Both the position numbers and the translations under genes were made by a program. 64,000 nt of DNA from Certhia americana (lineage: Eukaryota; Chordata; Aves; Passeriformes; Certhiidae). Within the stretch, counting starts at the first letter, position 1; each line of letters starts with the position of its first letter. Positions 14,201-29,200 of the stretch are shown here, piece by piece. Below the pieces are notes generated by a model, which worked only from the letters and a program-made list of their open reading frames with translations, was not told the origin of the DNA and made no database searches. The DNA lies in the NCBI GenBank assembly GCA_018697195.1, contig CM031879.1:19961821-20025820 (forward strand), given 5' to 3'.

Positions 14201-17200
14201 GGCCATAAATGATTGCATGAATTTTCATATATGATAGCTATATCACATAACTATTGAAGTTTTACTGTTCTAGGAGACTGTAAATCTGCCTTTGTCTATA
14301 GGACATACTACTGTTTTTGAAAACTGTAAATTCTTTTTTTTTTTCAGTTTAACTCTACTGGGTTTGTGGAAAGTTCTATATGGAACATTATCAAGCTTCC
14401 TAGTGTGGCTGGTTAGTTTAGACAGAGTGTTATTAATTAACTGAAGGCTACTAAAATGTCCATTTTGAAATTAATTGGTTTAATTTCTTTTAATCAGTAT
14501 TTGGTATTTACAACTGCAAGGTAAAGTTTTCACCCTTGCTGATAGTCAGAATATAACTTATAGATCACATCACATAAACAGTAAGTAACAATGCAGGATA
14601 GTTATTTATGCAGAGTTATCTTTTTGTATGACATACAAGTTGCAATGAAAAAATATTAAATTTTTAATTTTAATGTGAATAAGATAGTCTTGCCTTGAGA
14701 AAAAAAAAAAAAGAGTTCCCATTAAGAAGAGAAACACTTGAAGGATGGACTGAATCCTAAAAAATGTAACTTTGAAAGAAACATGTCTATCTGATTCAGA
14801 GGTAACACGATCTGAGCTCCTAATATGATAATGGAATCACAGAATAATTAAGATTGGAAAAGACCTCCAAGATCATTGAATCCAACCTTTGACTGATCAC
14901 CATCATGTCAACTAAGTGCCACATCCAGTAATTTCTTGCACACTTCCAGCAATGTTGACTCCACCACCTTCCTGGACAGTCTGTTCCAATGCTTGACAAC
15001 CCTTTCAGGGAAGAAATTCCTCCTGATGTCCCACCTGAACCTTCCCTGGAGCAACTAGGAGCCATTTTCTCTCTGTTGCTAGTTGCCTGGAAGAGGAGGC
15101 TGACCCCCAACTGGCTACAACCTCCTCTCAGGCAGTTGGAAAATGATAAGGTCCCCCCTGAGCCTCCTCTTCCCCTGTCTGAACATCCCCAACTCCCTCA
15201 GCCCCTCCTCGTGTGATTTGCTCTCCAGACCCTTCCCCAGCTCTGTTGCCCTTCTCTGGACACACTCCAGCCCCTCAGTGTCTTTCTCGTTGTGAGGGGC
15301 CCAGCCCTGGACACTGCCCTCGAGGTGTGATCTCACCAGTGCTGAGTACAGGGGAACAATCCCAGCTCTGACCCTGCTGCCACACTAGCGTTGATACGGG
15401 CCAGGATGGCATTGGCCTTCTTGGTCACCTGGGCACTGCTGGCTCATGTTCAGCTGCTGTCAACCAGCACTGCCAGGTTCTTTGGACTCACACAGACTCA
15501 TGAGTGTCCAAGTGGCACAGTGGGTCACTAGCTGCGTCCTCTTGGATTGCAGGGGTTTTTTTCTGCTCCTGGACCAAACAGCTCAGGGGGCATGTTGCCC
15601 TGAGGATAACCAGTCTTGCTGTTAAGGGCTGGGGCAATGAAAGCACAAGTACCTCAGCCTTTTCCTGGTCCCTGGTTGCATTGGACCTCTTCCCCGTCCT
15701 CACATCCAAGGATTTAATTTCCTCAACTCTCCTTTTGTTGTTAATTTAATTATAAAAACATTTTTTATTATCTGTCACAGCAGTTGCCAGATTGAGTTCT
15801 AGATGAGTTTTCAACTTTCTCATTTTCTCTCTTCATGACCTAACAACACTCTTGTCCTCTCCCTGAGTTGCCTGTCCCTTCTTGGAAAGGTCATGAGCTC
15901 TTTTTTTTTTTTTTTTTTTTTTCCCCCCTCTGATTTCCAGTGGGAGCTCCCTGTTCAGCCAGGCCAGTCTTATTCCCACATCAGCTCATCTTCTGGCACA
16001 TGGGGATGGCCTGCTTCTGTGCTTTTAAGACTTCTTTCTTAAATTATGTCTAGCTCTCCTGGACTCCCTTGTTATTAAGGACTGTCCAAGGTAGAGGTTT
16101 TGTTGACCCCCTTCCCCACTTCACCAGGAATTGTAAACTCTATCATTTTCGGGGTTGCTGTGCCCAAGGCAGCCTCTGACCACCACATCTCCCACCAGCC
16201 CTTGTCTGTTTATAAACAGCAGGTCTAGCAGGGCACTGTCCCTGCTAGGCTCACTCACCAGCTCTGTCAGGAATTTATCTTCCTCATGCTTCTGGAGCCT
16301 CCTAGGCAGCCTCTTCACTGTGTTGAGTTTCCAGCAGACATCTGGCAAGCTAAAGTCTCCCACAAGAACAAGGGCTAGTGATCATGACACATCAGCCAGT
16401 TTCTTATAGAATATTTCACCTGTCTTTCTTTGTTTTAGGCAACATGCAAGATATTTGTGTGCTTGTTCAGGTCTAGTGTGAGAAATGTCAACAGGATCTT
16501 GAGAGGCTGGAAGGTTTTCAGGAGGTAGCACAATGAAAAATGCACTGCTATTCTTATTACAAGAATACAACCTAGAAAGCCTGTGTTCAGTGGGTGTGAG
16601 GGAAGTCCCTTTATCTTATCCAAAAGAAGAGTGAGAGGCCCCTTAAATGGGCTTCATAAATGTTCTTTAAGCCAGTTGTGGATGAGCCCCTCAAAGGTGT
16701 TCTGTGTTCATTCTAAAGTAGTATGGGTTTTTGCATGGAGGTGGGATCTTGAACCTCTGACTAATTCAACAAGGGGACCACAATGGCCCCTTCAGGCTCT
16801 GGGGCAAAGGCTAATTCCCCTGAAGTGAGAACTTTCTTCAAAAATTCACCCTGTGAAATTAACTTCCAGAGACTGGATTTTTGAGATTTAACTTAGGAGA
16901 AAATGCAGTAACATGAGGAGGCAAGCTCACGTTGATATTCTGTGTACCGTGTGTTTTTGTGGGAAAGGAGAGAATGTTAGTCCAGAAGTCATGATCTGCC
17001 TTTTTTTCTATTTTTTTTTAATGAAGGTCCAAAATAAAAATAAAATTTACTTTGTTATTGTGGCTCTTTACTGTTTGAAATCAAAGGCACATGGGCATTC
17101 TTAGCTGAAAATTCCATTTAGAACAACTGGAATGAAAAATATTTTTAATTAATGAGAAATTGGAATTAAGAGAAGGAATTTTTTGACCAATTTAAAAAAT

Positions 17201-20200
17201 ATTTTAAATCTATGCATATTCAACAGGCTTTACAAATTAAAGTAACTTAGTTTGAGCAGCTGAAGCACTTTTAAATAATTAAAGCAATGTATTTTAAGAT
17301 GTTCTACATTTTTAAAATATAAGCAATTTAAGCTTTTCTCAATTGTATAAATTTAATACTTTATAAAACCATTTGAAACATTTTTTGGCCCCTTACAATA
17401 ATTTTAAGTTATTACAGTGCATTCTGTACAGAGCTAGAAAAGCCAAAGAAGAATGTACTTTTGAGGGTTCCTCACTGTGAATTTGCATATAACCTCTCCT
17501 TGGTATGTACTGCATATCTTTGGCTGTGCTTGAACTGCAGAAGGTATGAACTGTTTCATAACCCCAAGTGAAAATGCTAACTCTCTTTGCTTAAACTATA
17601 AAGACTATATTGCATGATCTAGAAGTTACAGGATCGCTCCCCAGTGATAGCCAAGATCAATATATATCAGAAGTAAAAGGCTTTAGTCATGTTGAGAATG
17701 ATTTTCAAATGTGCTACGTAAACTGTGTAGCTATCATTCACTATAGAAGATTTTACATTCACTAGTGGCCTTATTCTCAGTGATAAAGGAAATTAGCTTT
17801 AGGTGTTACACTTTTTTAAAAAAATGGTAATCTAGTTAGGTAAATTAACTTTATACAATAAAGCTCCCAAAAAATGGTGGTTTTGAGGTGCTTCTCTTCT
17901 GAAAGCTCTACCTCCTTGCTCTTGGGCTGTTTATGGCTTAATAACATCGCTGTCTTATATTTGTTTGTTCTTCCATTGCCTCAAGCAGAGAAAAATAGAT
18001 GTGAGAAATGCATATATTAGAAAAGGTTCCAGAATGGTGTTGCCTTCACAGAAAGAGAATTAATGAGCAAAATCACCTACGACTGACCATCTTTTCTGAT
18101 TTGATGAGCAAGATCCATTTAGTTTAGTCAGTACAGACACAGATGCCTTTAGGCTATTGTAATTATCAGTTCATTACCCCAGTGCATGATGGAGATTTGT
18201 TCAGACTGGTTCCAGTTTCAGCATAACTGGAGGGCTAGAGCACATCTTCTATGAGGAAAGGCTAAGGGAATTGGAATTGTTCAGCCTGGGGAAGAGAAAG
18301 CTTCAAGGTGAACTAATTTCTGGCCTCCCAGTACCTGAAAGGAATCTACAGGAAAGCTGGAGAGAGGCTTTTTTGAAAGAACATGTAGTTATAGGGAAAA
18401 GGGGAATGGTTTTAAACTGAAAGAGAGTAGGTTTAGATTTGGTATTAGGAAGAAATTCTTACTGTGAGGGTGGTGAGGCCCTGAAATGGGCTGATGCCCC
18501 ATCCCTGGAATTGTTCAAGGCCAGGCTGGATGAAACCCTTAGCAACCTGCTCTAGTGGAAGGTGTCCCTGCCCATGGCAAGGGGCTTGGAACTAGACAAT
18601 CCTTAATGTTCCTTTTAATTCAGGGCATTCTATGATTCTGAGATTTGAAGCTGGAAGACAGAATTAAGACTCTGAAAGAGACACCACTTGGTGACCTTCT
18701 TGAAATGGTTTCACTAACCAGTTGATGATTCCTCCCACCATCTCATAAATGAGCTGCCTTCCTCCAACAAGGCAACTGCTGAGTCTTGGGGCTTATGTTT
18801 TGAACTGCTTTGCCTTGTAGATCTGGCTGAGTTGGGAAGAATTAGGATCTCTCCAGCTGAGAGAGTGATTTGTACCATCTGATTTTGGGCCAGTGAAGTC
18901 TGTATTTCTATATCTGAAGTCATTAATCAGGGTTCTCTTTACAATCAAGGGTTTTCTAGGATGTGATCCTTCAGACTGGTTTGTAGGAGACCACTGCAGA
19001 ATGAGATGAAACTCGCCCTTAAAGGCAATCATGCCTTTAAGGCAAGTTAGAGCTTGAGATGTACATATAGTCAGACAATTCTCACTTAACATTTCTCTTT
19101 TTTTTCCCATTAAAAACCAGAAGTGTATCTCAAGATATGAGGAGTGTCAGGCCAAGATTTTCCTTCCCTTTGAAAATCACTTGATAGCTTGTTTTTCTTC
19201 ATGAGAACTAAACCCTTCTGTAGCCCTTGTTTCACTCTTTCATCAGAAGTTTGCATGAATATATGAATTTCTATGTTTTGAAGGAATTTGATCATGGTCA
19301 CCCCTCTACTTTGTTTTCTTCTGGTTAACTTTTTGGATTATGGTGTAATGCATAATTTTACCTTGCTGTTGTAATCGAAGAGATTAAAAAGGCTGCAATG
19401 ATTTAAAGACAGGTATACTTCAAATCATAAATCGCATCAAGTTCCCAATCCTTCCAATATTCATAGGTGTCCCTGTTGCATTTTCACTAGTTTTCTTCTG
19501 AAACTGCAAGACAATTTTATAGTTGTTATCTTTTCTCAGTGAGATTGGATGCTGAGGGACCACATATTGCTAAAAGGAGATTTATGGCTGCATTCCAGCT
19601 GATACTCATTTTGTTGACTCCACATTTTACAGATGCATTGTGAAATGCTGTTTAAATTTTCTTTACTGCCTCCACATTTTCAGAGAGCTTCAGTTACCAT
19701 CAACTTTGGACTCCTTCATTCTGCAAACTGTCTGCTCTAGTTGGTGTTTCTGTGTGTTGAGTCCTTGATACCACTCAGAGCCAAGCAGTATGAGTTGTAG
19801 GAACTTTTTACAGCCAGAAGAAACTTTGGAATCTGTCACTCAAGTGGTTCCTTCTGATACTTAAAATGTGTCTCTAGGAGATATCTTCAGGTGCTGTTTT
19901 TGAGCACTCCAGCTTAAAAGAAGTATGAAAAGTTTTTATCTGTTTTGACAAGTGCTTGTGGTTATGTTTTCTTTGTTTCTGCCTTCCATCTAACACATTT
20001 TTAAAAATGCATCATATTTTGGTCTGCTGCATCTTGCACTTACATGCAGCTCCCCTCTGTTTTGTTGACTATTCACTTTACCACTCTGAGGAGACTAAAT
20101 GCTGCAACAGCCATCCCACTGACTTCACAGCATCTGGATAATGGAATGATTTTCACTATTTAATATACTCAAACATTACATAACGTGAGCTTTCTGATGA

Positions 20201-23200
20201 ATAAACATTAGAAAAATACTTATAATGCCCTTTCAGGAGCTGGGATGTAGATTAAATATACTCACATATCCTTGAATACAAGAATTGCCTTATTCATTTA
20301 GTCCTCTATTTTAACATTTGAAGGAGCAACAGCAGTTTGACACAGTAAAATAAAGCATCAGTGTTTCCAGCCTAAAAGAAGAAAAGAGAAAGGAATTCCT
20401 CTGGTCCTCTCCTCTTCCCACTTAATGAATGCCGTTATAATAAAACATAAACTTCAACTTGTAGATGAAGAATGTACATTTGATTATTTCCTAGCAAACT
20501 GTTTTGAGAATTTTTTCTGACACAGGTAGAGTATTCTTAAATAACTACAAAAGAACTGCTTGAGGCAGGTTGAAGCCAGTTAGTTGTCACTCTAGATGAA
20601 CAAACATTTAGCCAAATAAGTTTCAAAACCGAGTGATGAAAATGATGCCTTGAGAGGCTACCTGGAACAGAAACTAGACAGTATTAAAGGAATAAAGTAG
20701 GTATTTATTGAAAAGTCCTTCACACGATACTCCTTGGGCAGTACAAGAGCCTGGCTGAGGCTACACCCAAGGTGCACGACTGGTGACAAGTTTTCACACT
20801 TTTATAAGTTCTGGTCCATTTAGATATTGGGGTTAATTGTCCAATTACAGCTTCAGGTTATGAAGTCCCATTCTCCCAGATTGCTCTCCTCAATTCACTG
20901 TTATTTATACTTTTGGGGCCTGAAGCTCTAACAGTGTCCTTGGTTCTCAGGCTGGAAAAGGATTGTTTTGTCTCACTTAACTGTGAGGAGAACTTGCTAA
21001 CACTTTATATGAAGTTCAGAGTTATATACCAATGCAGTACAGAATCTGGAAAACATGAAAGCTAAAACTTAAGGCATCAAAAATGTGAGAGATTCTTTTT
21101 AGCAATTGTGTATGATTCATTCCATGTGTTAGGAGGGAATTCAGAGAAATAACTAGTGTTTTACCTTCAACTCGAGACTTTTCACCAGAGTGAGTTAAGG
21201 TTTACTTACTTTAAACATTTTTGCAACTTTAGCTTACATTTTATATTATATTTATATATGTATGTCTGTGAAGTTCACTGCTAAATGAAAGGCAGCATGG
21301 AACTAAAGTATTATTTTTATCTGATCAGAACAGGTTTTTTATTTTCAGATGCTAAGTTTTTCAGGCATAGATGAAACCTGTACAGATGTTCTATATAGAT
21401 CAAATCAGAAAGTTGTATTTATTTTGCTTCTAAAACTAAGGACCAAGGAAACTGGGGTGGAAGAGATATGATTGAGAAGGACACAGGTAAGGATGAATTG
21501 TGTCTTAGGACTAAAATTTACCAGAAATTGGTAAAATGCAGGGATAAAAATTGCAATGAATATTCTAAAAGGTACAGTCATATATAAGGAGAACTCATAA
21601 ACATAAAATGTAGAATGAAATTAAGGTATAAGGGTAAAATAGGATAGATTAAATGGAAAATGTAACTGTAAACAAGCATATTTATATGACATGTTGGTAG
21701 GCATACTAAACACTTTCTGGAAGGAAAATGCCTAGGTAAAAAAAGTATTGGAATGATAGAATAGAGCTGTAAATGACTGATGCTGTGTCTTAAAGGAATT
21801 TTGGATTCCAGGAGACACAGATAAATATTCTGAGAATCCTGGAGACCTATTCTAAGAACAGTCTTTGAAGACTGAGGCTGAATGAAATATCCAAGTGATA
21901 TGTCTTTAACATAAGGATTAAAATAATCCATCTATCTCTGATTTGATAAATTGCCCAATAACCTCCACTAATTATGTTGACTGACACTGCTTATATCTGG
22001 AATACAAACTGCTTCAACACAACAAATTAGAAGGTCAAACTGTATATCAAAAGCATTTTTCCCCTCACCTTCCTCTCCACATAGAACATCCCAAACTATG
22101 TCATAATTAACAGAGTGAAAGAGGTGAGGATATTAAAAGTAACAGTTACGCTTCAAAAAGCATAGTCCTGTATAATACAGAAAATTAAAAGGATTATAAA
22201 TTCTTGCTGATTTAGTGCAGTATCATGTGGCAGACCTAAAGAGATTCAGAGGAATAATGTGCACAAGACCCAAAAACTATTCATAAAAACACATTAGACA
22301 GGAATTCTTCCAGAGAGTTCTGGGTCTAATGAAAAAGAGGAATGCAGAAAAATGAGTGACAATGCAAAACCAAATGGCCTGTGTGTTGATCATTGCTGTG
22401 GTAGAACATAAAGAAGTTCTCACTTCAAACACTTTTTCAATGGTCATTGAGCCTCAAAACATTTTGCTGCTACTCCATTAACAATGGAAGAGACTTTGGA
22501 AAAAATCAATTAATTAATTGTGTCATATCATCAAGGTCATCTATTATTCACCTAAGTTTAAACTAAAATAAGAAACTGCCAAACTGTCATCATGATTTCT
22601 AATTTAAAATTTTTGAATTGCGAGTTTTATATTATATATGAAAATTAAAGAATAGTTTAGCCTTCATCACAGAGGAACAGGATGTTTCAAGTGTGACATG
22701 GGGCTTGAAAAGAGGCTCCATATGTCTGGAAAAATACTTCCAGGAAACCTACCTTCCATACTGACAAAAGCAGTTGGAACTGTAGTCATAAATACGTGAA
22801 TCTATGCAGAAAATACGGAATGGTTTCAGTGCTCTCTAAAAGGTATAGGACGTGCAAGTAAAAGCGACTGTTGCTAAAGTAAAAAGGGTGAAAACATAGA
22901 ATTACTTGGTAGCAGAAGTAAAATCTTTAAAGGTAGGAAAGAAAAGATAAAAATAGAGGATTCATGTTCACAGCAGGGAATATTTGCCAGTGCAACTCTG
23001 TGGGGATTGATATTGAGTCATTAGTATGGAAAGGGGGCTGAAATCAAAGGTGCCAAAGTTTGCTGATATGCTGACAAGTTGGAGAAACCACTCACAGCAC
23101 TGCATTACTGAGTGATAAAAAGACAGATACAATCCAGTCTGACAAAAAGTAACATGTAGGGAAAACCTTAAATATGCATATTACACTGTAGTGAGTGGCT

Positions 23201-26200
23201 GCTATTTCTCAGAAGAAATAAAAAGTTTGCAGTACAAGTGTGGGTAGATCTCTTGGAACATCCCAGCAGTCAGCAGTAGGATGAATAGCAAGCAGTTTTA
23301 CCCACCATTTGGAAAGGAGGAGGGCAAAGCAGCAAGTGGCAGTTCACTAAGCCCTTACTGAATACAAGTCTGCCAGTGCAATAGTGCATGTGGTTCTGGC
23401 GACCCCATCTCTAAACGATACAGTAGAACTACACGATTAAAATATTTCAGCTAAGAAAAGTCCAGGAAATTCAAGAGGGAAGTAATAAATAAAATTGCCA
23501 ATTACGTGGACAAGCTGAACAGGAAATATTACTTGTCTCTGGTAAATCATGATAATCACCACTCAGACCATAACACGGGGATTCAGGGGCAGCAAAATCC
23601 TTTAAAGAGAAAAAGTAAACTATTTTTGGATGACAAAAGCACACAGCTTTCAGTGATTACATAAAGTAATGGAAGAAAGATAGGAAAGATGGGTGGAAAG
23701 AAGGTCCTATTACATGTTGATTTGAATGTAACCTTCAGTCCTGAAGGTTTCTAACCCAAAGATTACAAAAATCAAAGAGGGCATCCTAGGACAAGTATTG
23801 TTTGTATTTACCTTTTCCTTATTTCAACTGCCAGTTACTATTAGGAGCTCTGGCTGTGAGCTAGGTGGACCTTTGCCCTCATACAGTTTAGCTGGTCTCA
23901 TGTCTTGGCAGTGGAAGCTTGGGGTATTGACACAGCATTTCTGTGGGACAGGAGTGTGAAAAGTAATATGTGACTTATTTAACTAAAGGCCAAGAGCCAG
24001 AAGAGGCTGCCAACAGAATAAGCAAAGCTCCACTATAAGAACTATCACGGACTTTCCTCTTCATGCTCGCCTATTAGGTTGTAGAACTGCCACCTCTGAA
24101 AATGAAAATAACTGCCACATCATAAAAAAAAGTCTGCTGTATGTAAATCATTGTTCTACTGGCAACCAGGAAATCCATAAGGAGAAGTGGCTGTATCAGC
24201 TGAAAATCTGGTAGGTGGCAGCTCAAGCTTGGTGCAGTCTTCCCGACTTTCAATACAGTGAAACAGGCAAGCTTCTCAAGATCCTTGTGATTAGGCAATA
24301 CAAATTGAGCTCTGGGAGCTCTGAATCCTTTCCCCATTCATTGCTACTGGTGAGCACAGAGACTTGTGTCTTCAGTGCTTTCTCCTGACACCAAAGCTCA
24401 TGGGCATGATCTTTTTCACAGGGAGATTTAGGTTCCCATTTTAGGGAAGCACAGGGTTAGAAGAGGGAAATGATTACATCTACCCAGAGGATGACTGTGT
24501 ATGTGAATCCCCTCCATGATACACCTGGGGCTGAAAAGCCAGGAGCTGAGAGATGTCTGGCTGTATGGTTGGGTGGCCTCTGCCTGTGGTCAGAGCTAGC
24601 CTTATCCTAAATATCTGCCTGCTGTACTTCTTGTCTTCCTTCCCTTCCCTCCGTAGGATATTAAACTAAAGCATGTAAAAGGACAAACTAGTGCAATCAC
24701 AGGGATGTTCCATGCACTGAAAAAAACATTTGTATCCACTGTAATTTGTTTTGTGCTGCAGCCTCTGTTGTCTGTTCTAGACAAATAGCTGTTAGAGGAA
24801 CAAAGACATGCTTTACTAACACAGGACATACAAATTTGCTCTTTATCAGTAAAATGCAGATTACATATCCTAGGAAATGCGAGATCCGATGGCAGAATAA
24901 CAAAGCCCTAAGTTTTAGTGCATCCAGTCCATAACACAGTTAGAACTAGTTAGAAGAATCCTGGATTATTTAATTTTAGTTTCAAGTGAAATTTTATATT
25001 CTGTCTTTATTTTCACTTCATAAAAATTTCTGAAAAAAAGTTATTTTCTTTATGTAGTGCCACAGAAAGTTTTGGTTTTGGAAATTCCGTGTTTTGTGGT
25101 AGGAAGACATTTTATTGTACTATTCTAGACCTGCTATATTTATGCATGTATGCAGCTGTGTTTTTCTCTAATTTTTAACTCTTACCCTGAATGTGATTCC
25201 CCGAAGTATTAGACTGTTCAAAGCCATCAACTAATGATTTTCTGCCATTTGAAAAAGTAAAGAGAGGCCATCATTATTCATACGTAGTCATTGTGAATGC
25301 AAAACCATAGGATCATTAAGGTTGGAAAAGACCTCTAAGATCATAAAGTCCAGCTGTCAAACTATGCAGCCATTTAAACTCCCAAGTGCAGCATGCACTC
25401 TAAAGTTAGAAAAAAGTATGATAATTTCTTAACAGAATTTTCAAACATATTTATGATTTTAGCAGAGGAATGTAGCTTTCCTTTAGGGATAGTTATTGAA
25501 ATGTTCTCTCTAAAAGTTACTTTTATTAAGTCCTAAAGACATTTCCATAAAATGTATGAACTGGGATTTGCATGCAAGTCTCTTTTCAAAGTTTGTACAT
25601 TAGAGCACTAAGCATACAAAGCTAAGAAGTAGCCAGGGTGTTAATAAAAGGTTAACAGGATGTTAGTGCAGTGTTCTTGTATTGAACACAGAGCCTGCTT
25701 CTTTCTGAGGACTGTATTACCCATTTCTGCTAGCTGACAACTTTAAATTGAAATGGATTTCAGTCAACTAATACTTGTATCTTTCCTTTTAGAAAGCTTT
25801 CTATAATTAGAAAATTGGCTGATTGAAGAAAGCTGTGGTATTAACACCTGGGCTAGCAGCATTAAAAGTACGGCAGAGCTAGAGGCAGTGGTGGGAGAGC
25901 TCTGGGACTTGCCAGTGTCCCCATGGACTGTTAGCAGGGGATGCTGGAAGAGAAGAGGCAAATTTGCCCTGCATGACGTTGAAAAGCTGAATCAGCTGAA
26001 TCAGTTTCTTCTGGGATCCCACCTAGTACTGTAGCACTGCTCTGACCCATGCAGGCTGACCAACTCCCTCCAGCCTCACACTTTGTTTTTGAGTTGATGT
26101 ATTATGTATGTCCTTAGTGTCACTGGTAGACCAGAAAAAAAGCAAGAAACTAATCCCTTTCCTGACAGAATGCCACAGACATATTTTTTAATTTGTTGAT

Positions 26201-29200
26201 GGAAGCATTACTTTGGAAGCTGTACATAAAGTGATGCCTGACATCAAATTTGATATTACACAGAATATTTTGTTCTTGTTCTGTCTTTTCTGTTTGATGA
26301 AAATGTCAATGCTTACAATTTTATTGAAACACTGCAACTATTACTCTGTGATTTGATTTCTGATTTAGACCAAGTAATTGAGTGATTTCCTAGACGATAT
26401 TTAATGAATCAGGTGAAGTACATTCTACTTTTGAGTGCACTACAGTATGAAAGTTAAAGCTCAGTTATTTTAAGAGCTAGGTATCGCTTCTTTTGGGGCT
26501 TTCAGCCAATCACTTGCAAAATTTTGCAAAAGAACAGGGAGTGTGTCTTGCCTTATGTTGAGCAGAACTATTGAAAGGTGAATGTTGGATTCTACTGTGC
26601 CTTCTCACTGTTAAAACTCCTTCCTTCTCCCCAGTACATGGTTTCCTTTTGACCCTAAAAATATTCCTTGCTCCTGATCCTCAGTTCTCAGAATCTGCAT
26701 TTCCAGCAGGACTAACTAACTGTGGTTGGACCAAACCCCACCTAGGCTTGCCATTACCTGGCATTGAAGCTTGGATATGATTGAGAACAGCAATAGACAT
26801 CAAGCTGCTAAAGCAATCCCACAAGCGCGCTGGAAGGAAGTTGGTGTTTGTTTTCTAATAGGCCTCACCTTATAAATTTGCCTTTTCCTAAGTTTCATAT
26901 CAAAGCTTCCTGACAAGGATCGATAACTAGCAGACACAGAGGTGGTAAAGATTACATGCTTTGGTGTCACTTTGGTTTAGTTAATGGGCTATAGACAGGT
27001 AGGAGATAAAAGAAATTATGAAATTGTGGCTGAGGTGTGTGAACTGGAAGATTTTACCAAGTTTTGGTCGGAGCATGTCTATTTTGAGAAGACGTTTTGG
27101 AAGATGAAGAAAGGTTTGTCAAGAGAAACAAAAGCATGGAAATCTTATAAAAGGCCATGGGTATTTTTATCAAGATTAGCTTTGTCTAGACATTCTGATG
27201 TGGATTTCATTTATATATACACAACCTCTAGCTTACATACCCTGTCAGAAAAATTATATAGTTATTAACTGCAAGAAATCAGAGTAAAAGTTAAAAAACT
27301 TCTACTAGATTTTCTGGGAAAAAAATGCTTGTTTTAACTTCCCCGTCAAAAGATCCAATTTGCTAGATTTGTTGGCCAGTTTTGCAATTAGTCCTCCAAA
27401 GTCCTGCAGCATTCAAATATTAAGTAGAGAAAGGGAAAATTTTAAGGCTCTTCAGATTTTTAATTTTGCTGTAAGTAACCTACATCTGGGACAAACAGGG
27501 CTGGCAACTCTACCAGCACTATGAGTAACACACTTTGGCTCCTGTCTGCATTTTTCAATTAAATAACCCACCAGACCCCTGTGTAACCTCTGACCAACTC
27601 TCACTGCATATCTGTTCCATTTTATTGCTGCAGACACTCCTCTATCCTTTTTCACATCTCCCATAGCAACCAGAATTTTAAATATGGACATAAGAAAGGG
27701 GAACAACCAGTTGGAAGTGGGTATTCCCCTAGCAGTCTAAAAATTATGCAAAATCTGTAGCTTCTTTTATCTCTATGGCAGAATTGCCTGAAACAGGGCC
27801 CAAAATCTAATGCTCAGCCTGGGGACATTGGCATCAGCAAATATTTCTTGAATGATACATCTGGTAGGTTCCTTTTAGGATTAATTTTGTTTTACAAGGC
27901 AAGTTCTTAATGTATTTTTTCTCTCTTTTGTATATTGCTTGCAAAATGATTTACTAAAATAGTGTAAGTAAGTTTTAGCATTTTTGAAGATAACCAATGC
28001 ATTTTTTTTCATATAAATAATTGTGTTTGGGTTATTTGTCCTAACTGAAATTTAAGATGGCTAATTAAGTGTATTAGCCCCTTCTAGCTGCTATTCTATC
28101 TTACTCGTATTCTGTTTTACTTTCTAAAATCAGGATATTTTTATAGATAAATTCCTGCTCTTTCTTAGGTTAGATGAAAAATATTGATATAAAAATCCTT
28201 TGAAAGTTTTAGTAAGAAAATAACAGAAAATAGACATTTCTTCAGAAAATGGGGACTGCATTTATGTATGTTCTTGTATGTGCCATACATTGTCATACTT
28301 TAAATCCCTTCAAGTGGAATTGTTTTCACTAGTGCTGCATCACAACACCTTGCTCTGTTCTGGGTTCTGTTGCTTGCATGGTCCCTGCTAACTCTTTTGT
28401 CTCTGAACAGTGTCAGTGTCACAGAGTAGTTCCATAACTGTAAATGGCAGTCAAGAGATCTTTTATCCATCCCAGGGCTGCTAAAGGACAAGCCTGTGAA
28501 GAAGCACATCTAGCCATGAATATGTGAGGTGATACTGCAGATCATATTTATGCAGGGCACTGAACTGAGCAGCGCAGTAAATACTGCAGTTTTATTGTCT
28601 CTTCAAACAGAGGATCTCAAAGTTCTTGCTCATGACTCGGGTAATGTCCACAAGTGACAGCAGTCCTATCAATTATAAAAGAGAACATTATGTTTTAACA
28701 GTGAGATCATTATCTCTTATTGTAAGACGTGCATTTTGACTTCAACATTCGTGTCCCAGCCTTGCTTTTGTGAAAAACCCTGAGTAATGGAGAACACCAG
28801 GTACAAGCTGAGTGTCACAGTTTCCAAGCCATTTGGTTTGCTGGTAGAAGTGTGCATAGTTCAACAGGGAAGCCATCAGATACTAATGTGAGACAATAAG
28901 GCTGGTCATATATCCTGTGAGGCACTAAAATGATCGTAATCATGGTTAATAAATGAATGCACATTTCTGTGCATTCTTTTTTACCTGCTTCATCAGAGTA
29001 ATAATAGAAATAGGAAATAGAGGCCATGGATTCTTCTGGGAACAGTATCATGAAATTTATTCTGATGTCTTGTTTAGGCTTACAGTTGCCTTGCCTTAGG
29101 CTTACAGTTGTAAAAATATATAAAATAGGGCTGGAAGGGACCCTAAAGATCACACAGTTCCAATCCCCATGCCATGAGCAGAGACACCTTCAAGTAGACC

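Noticed and set aside
14347..14415. Possible exon after a poly-pyrimidine tract and cag at about 14346
   Set aside because: No family match, an early in-frame stop, and no suitable donor.
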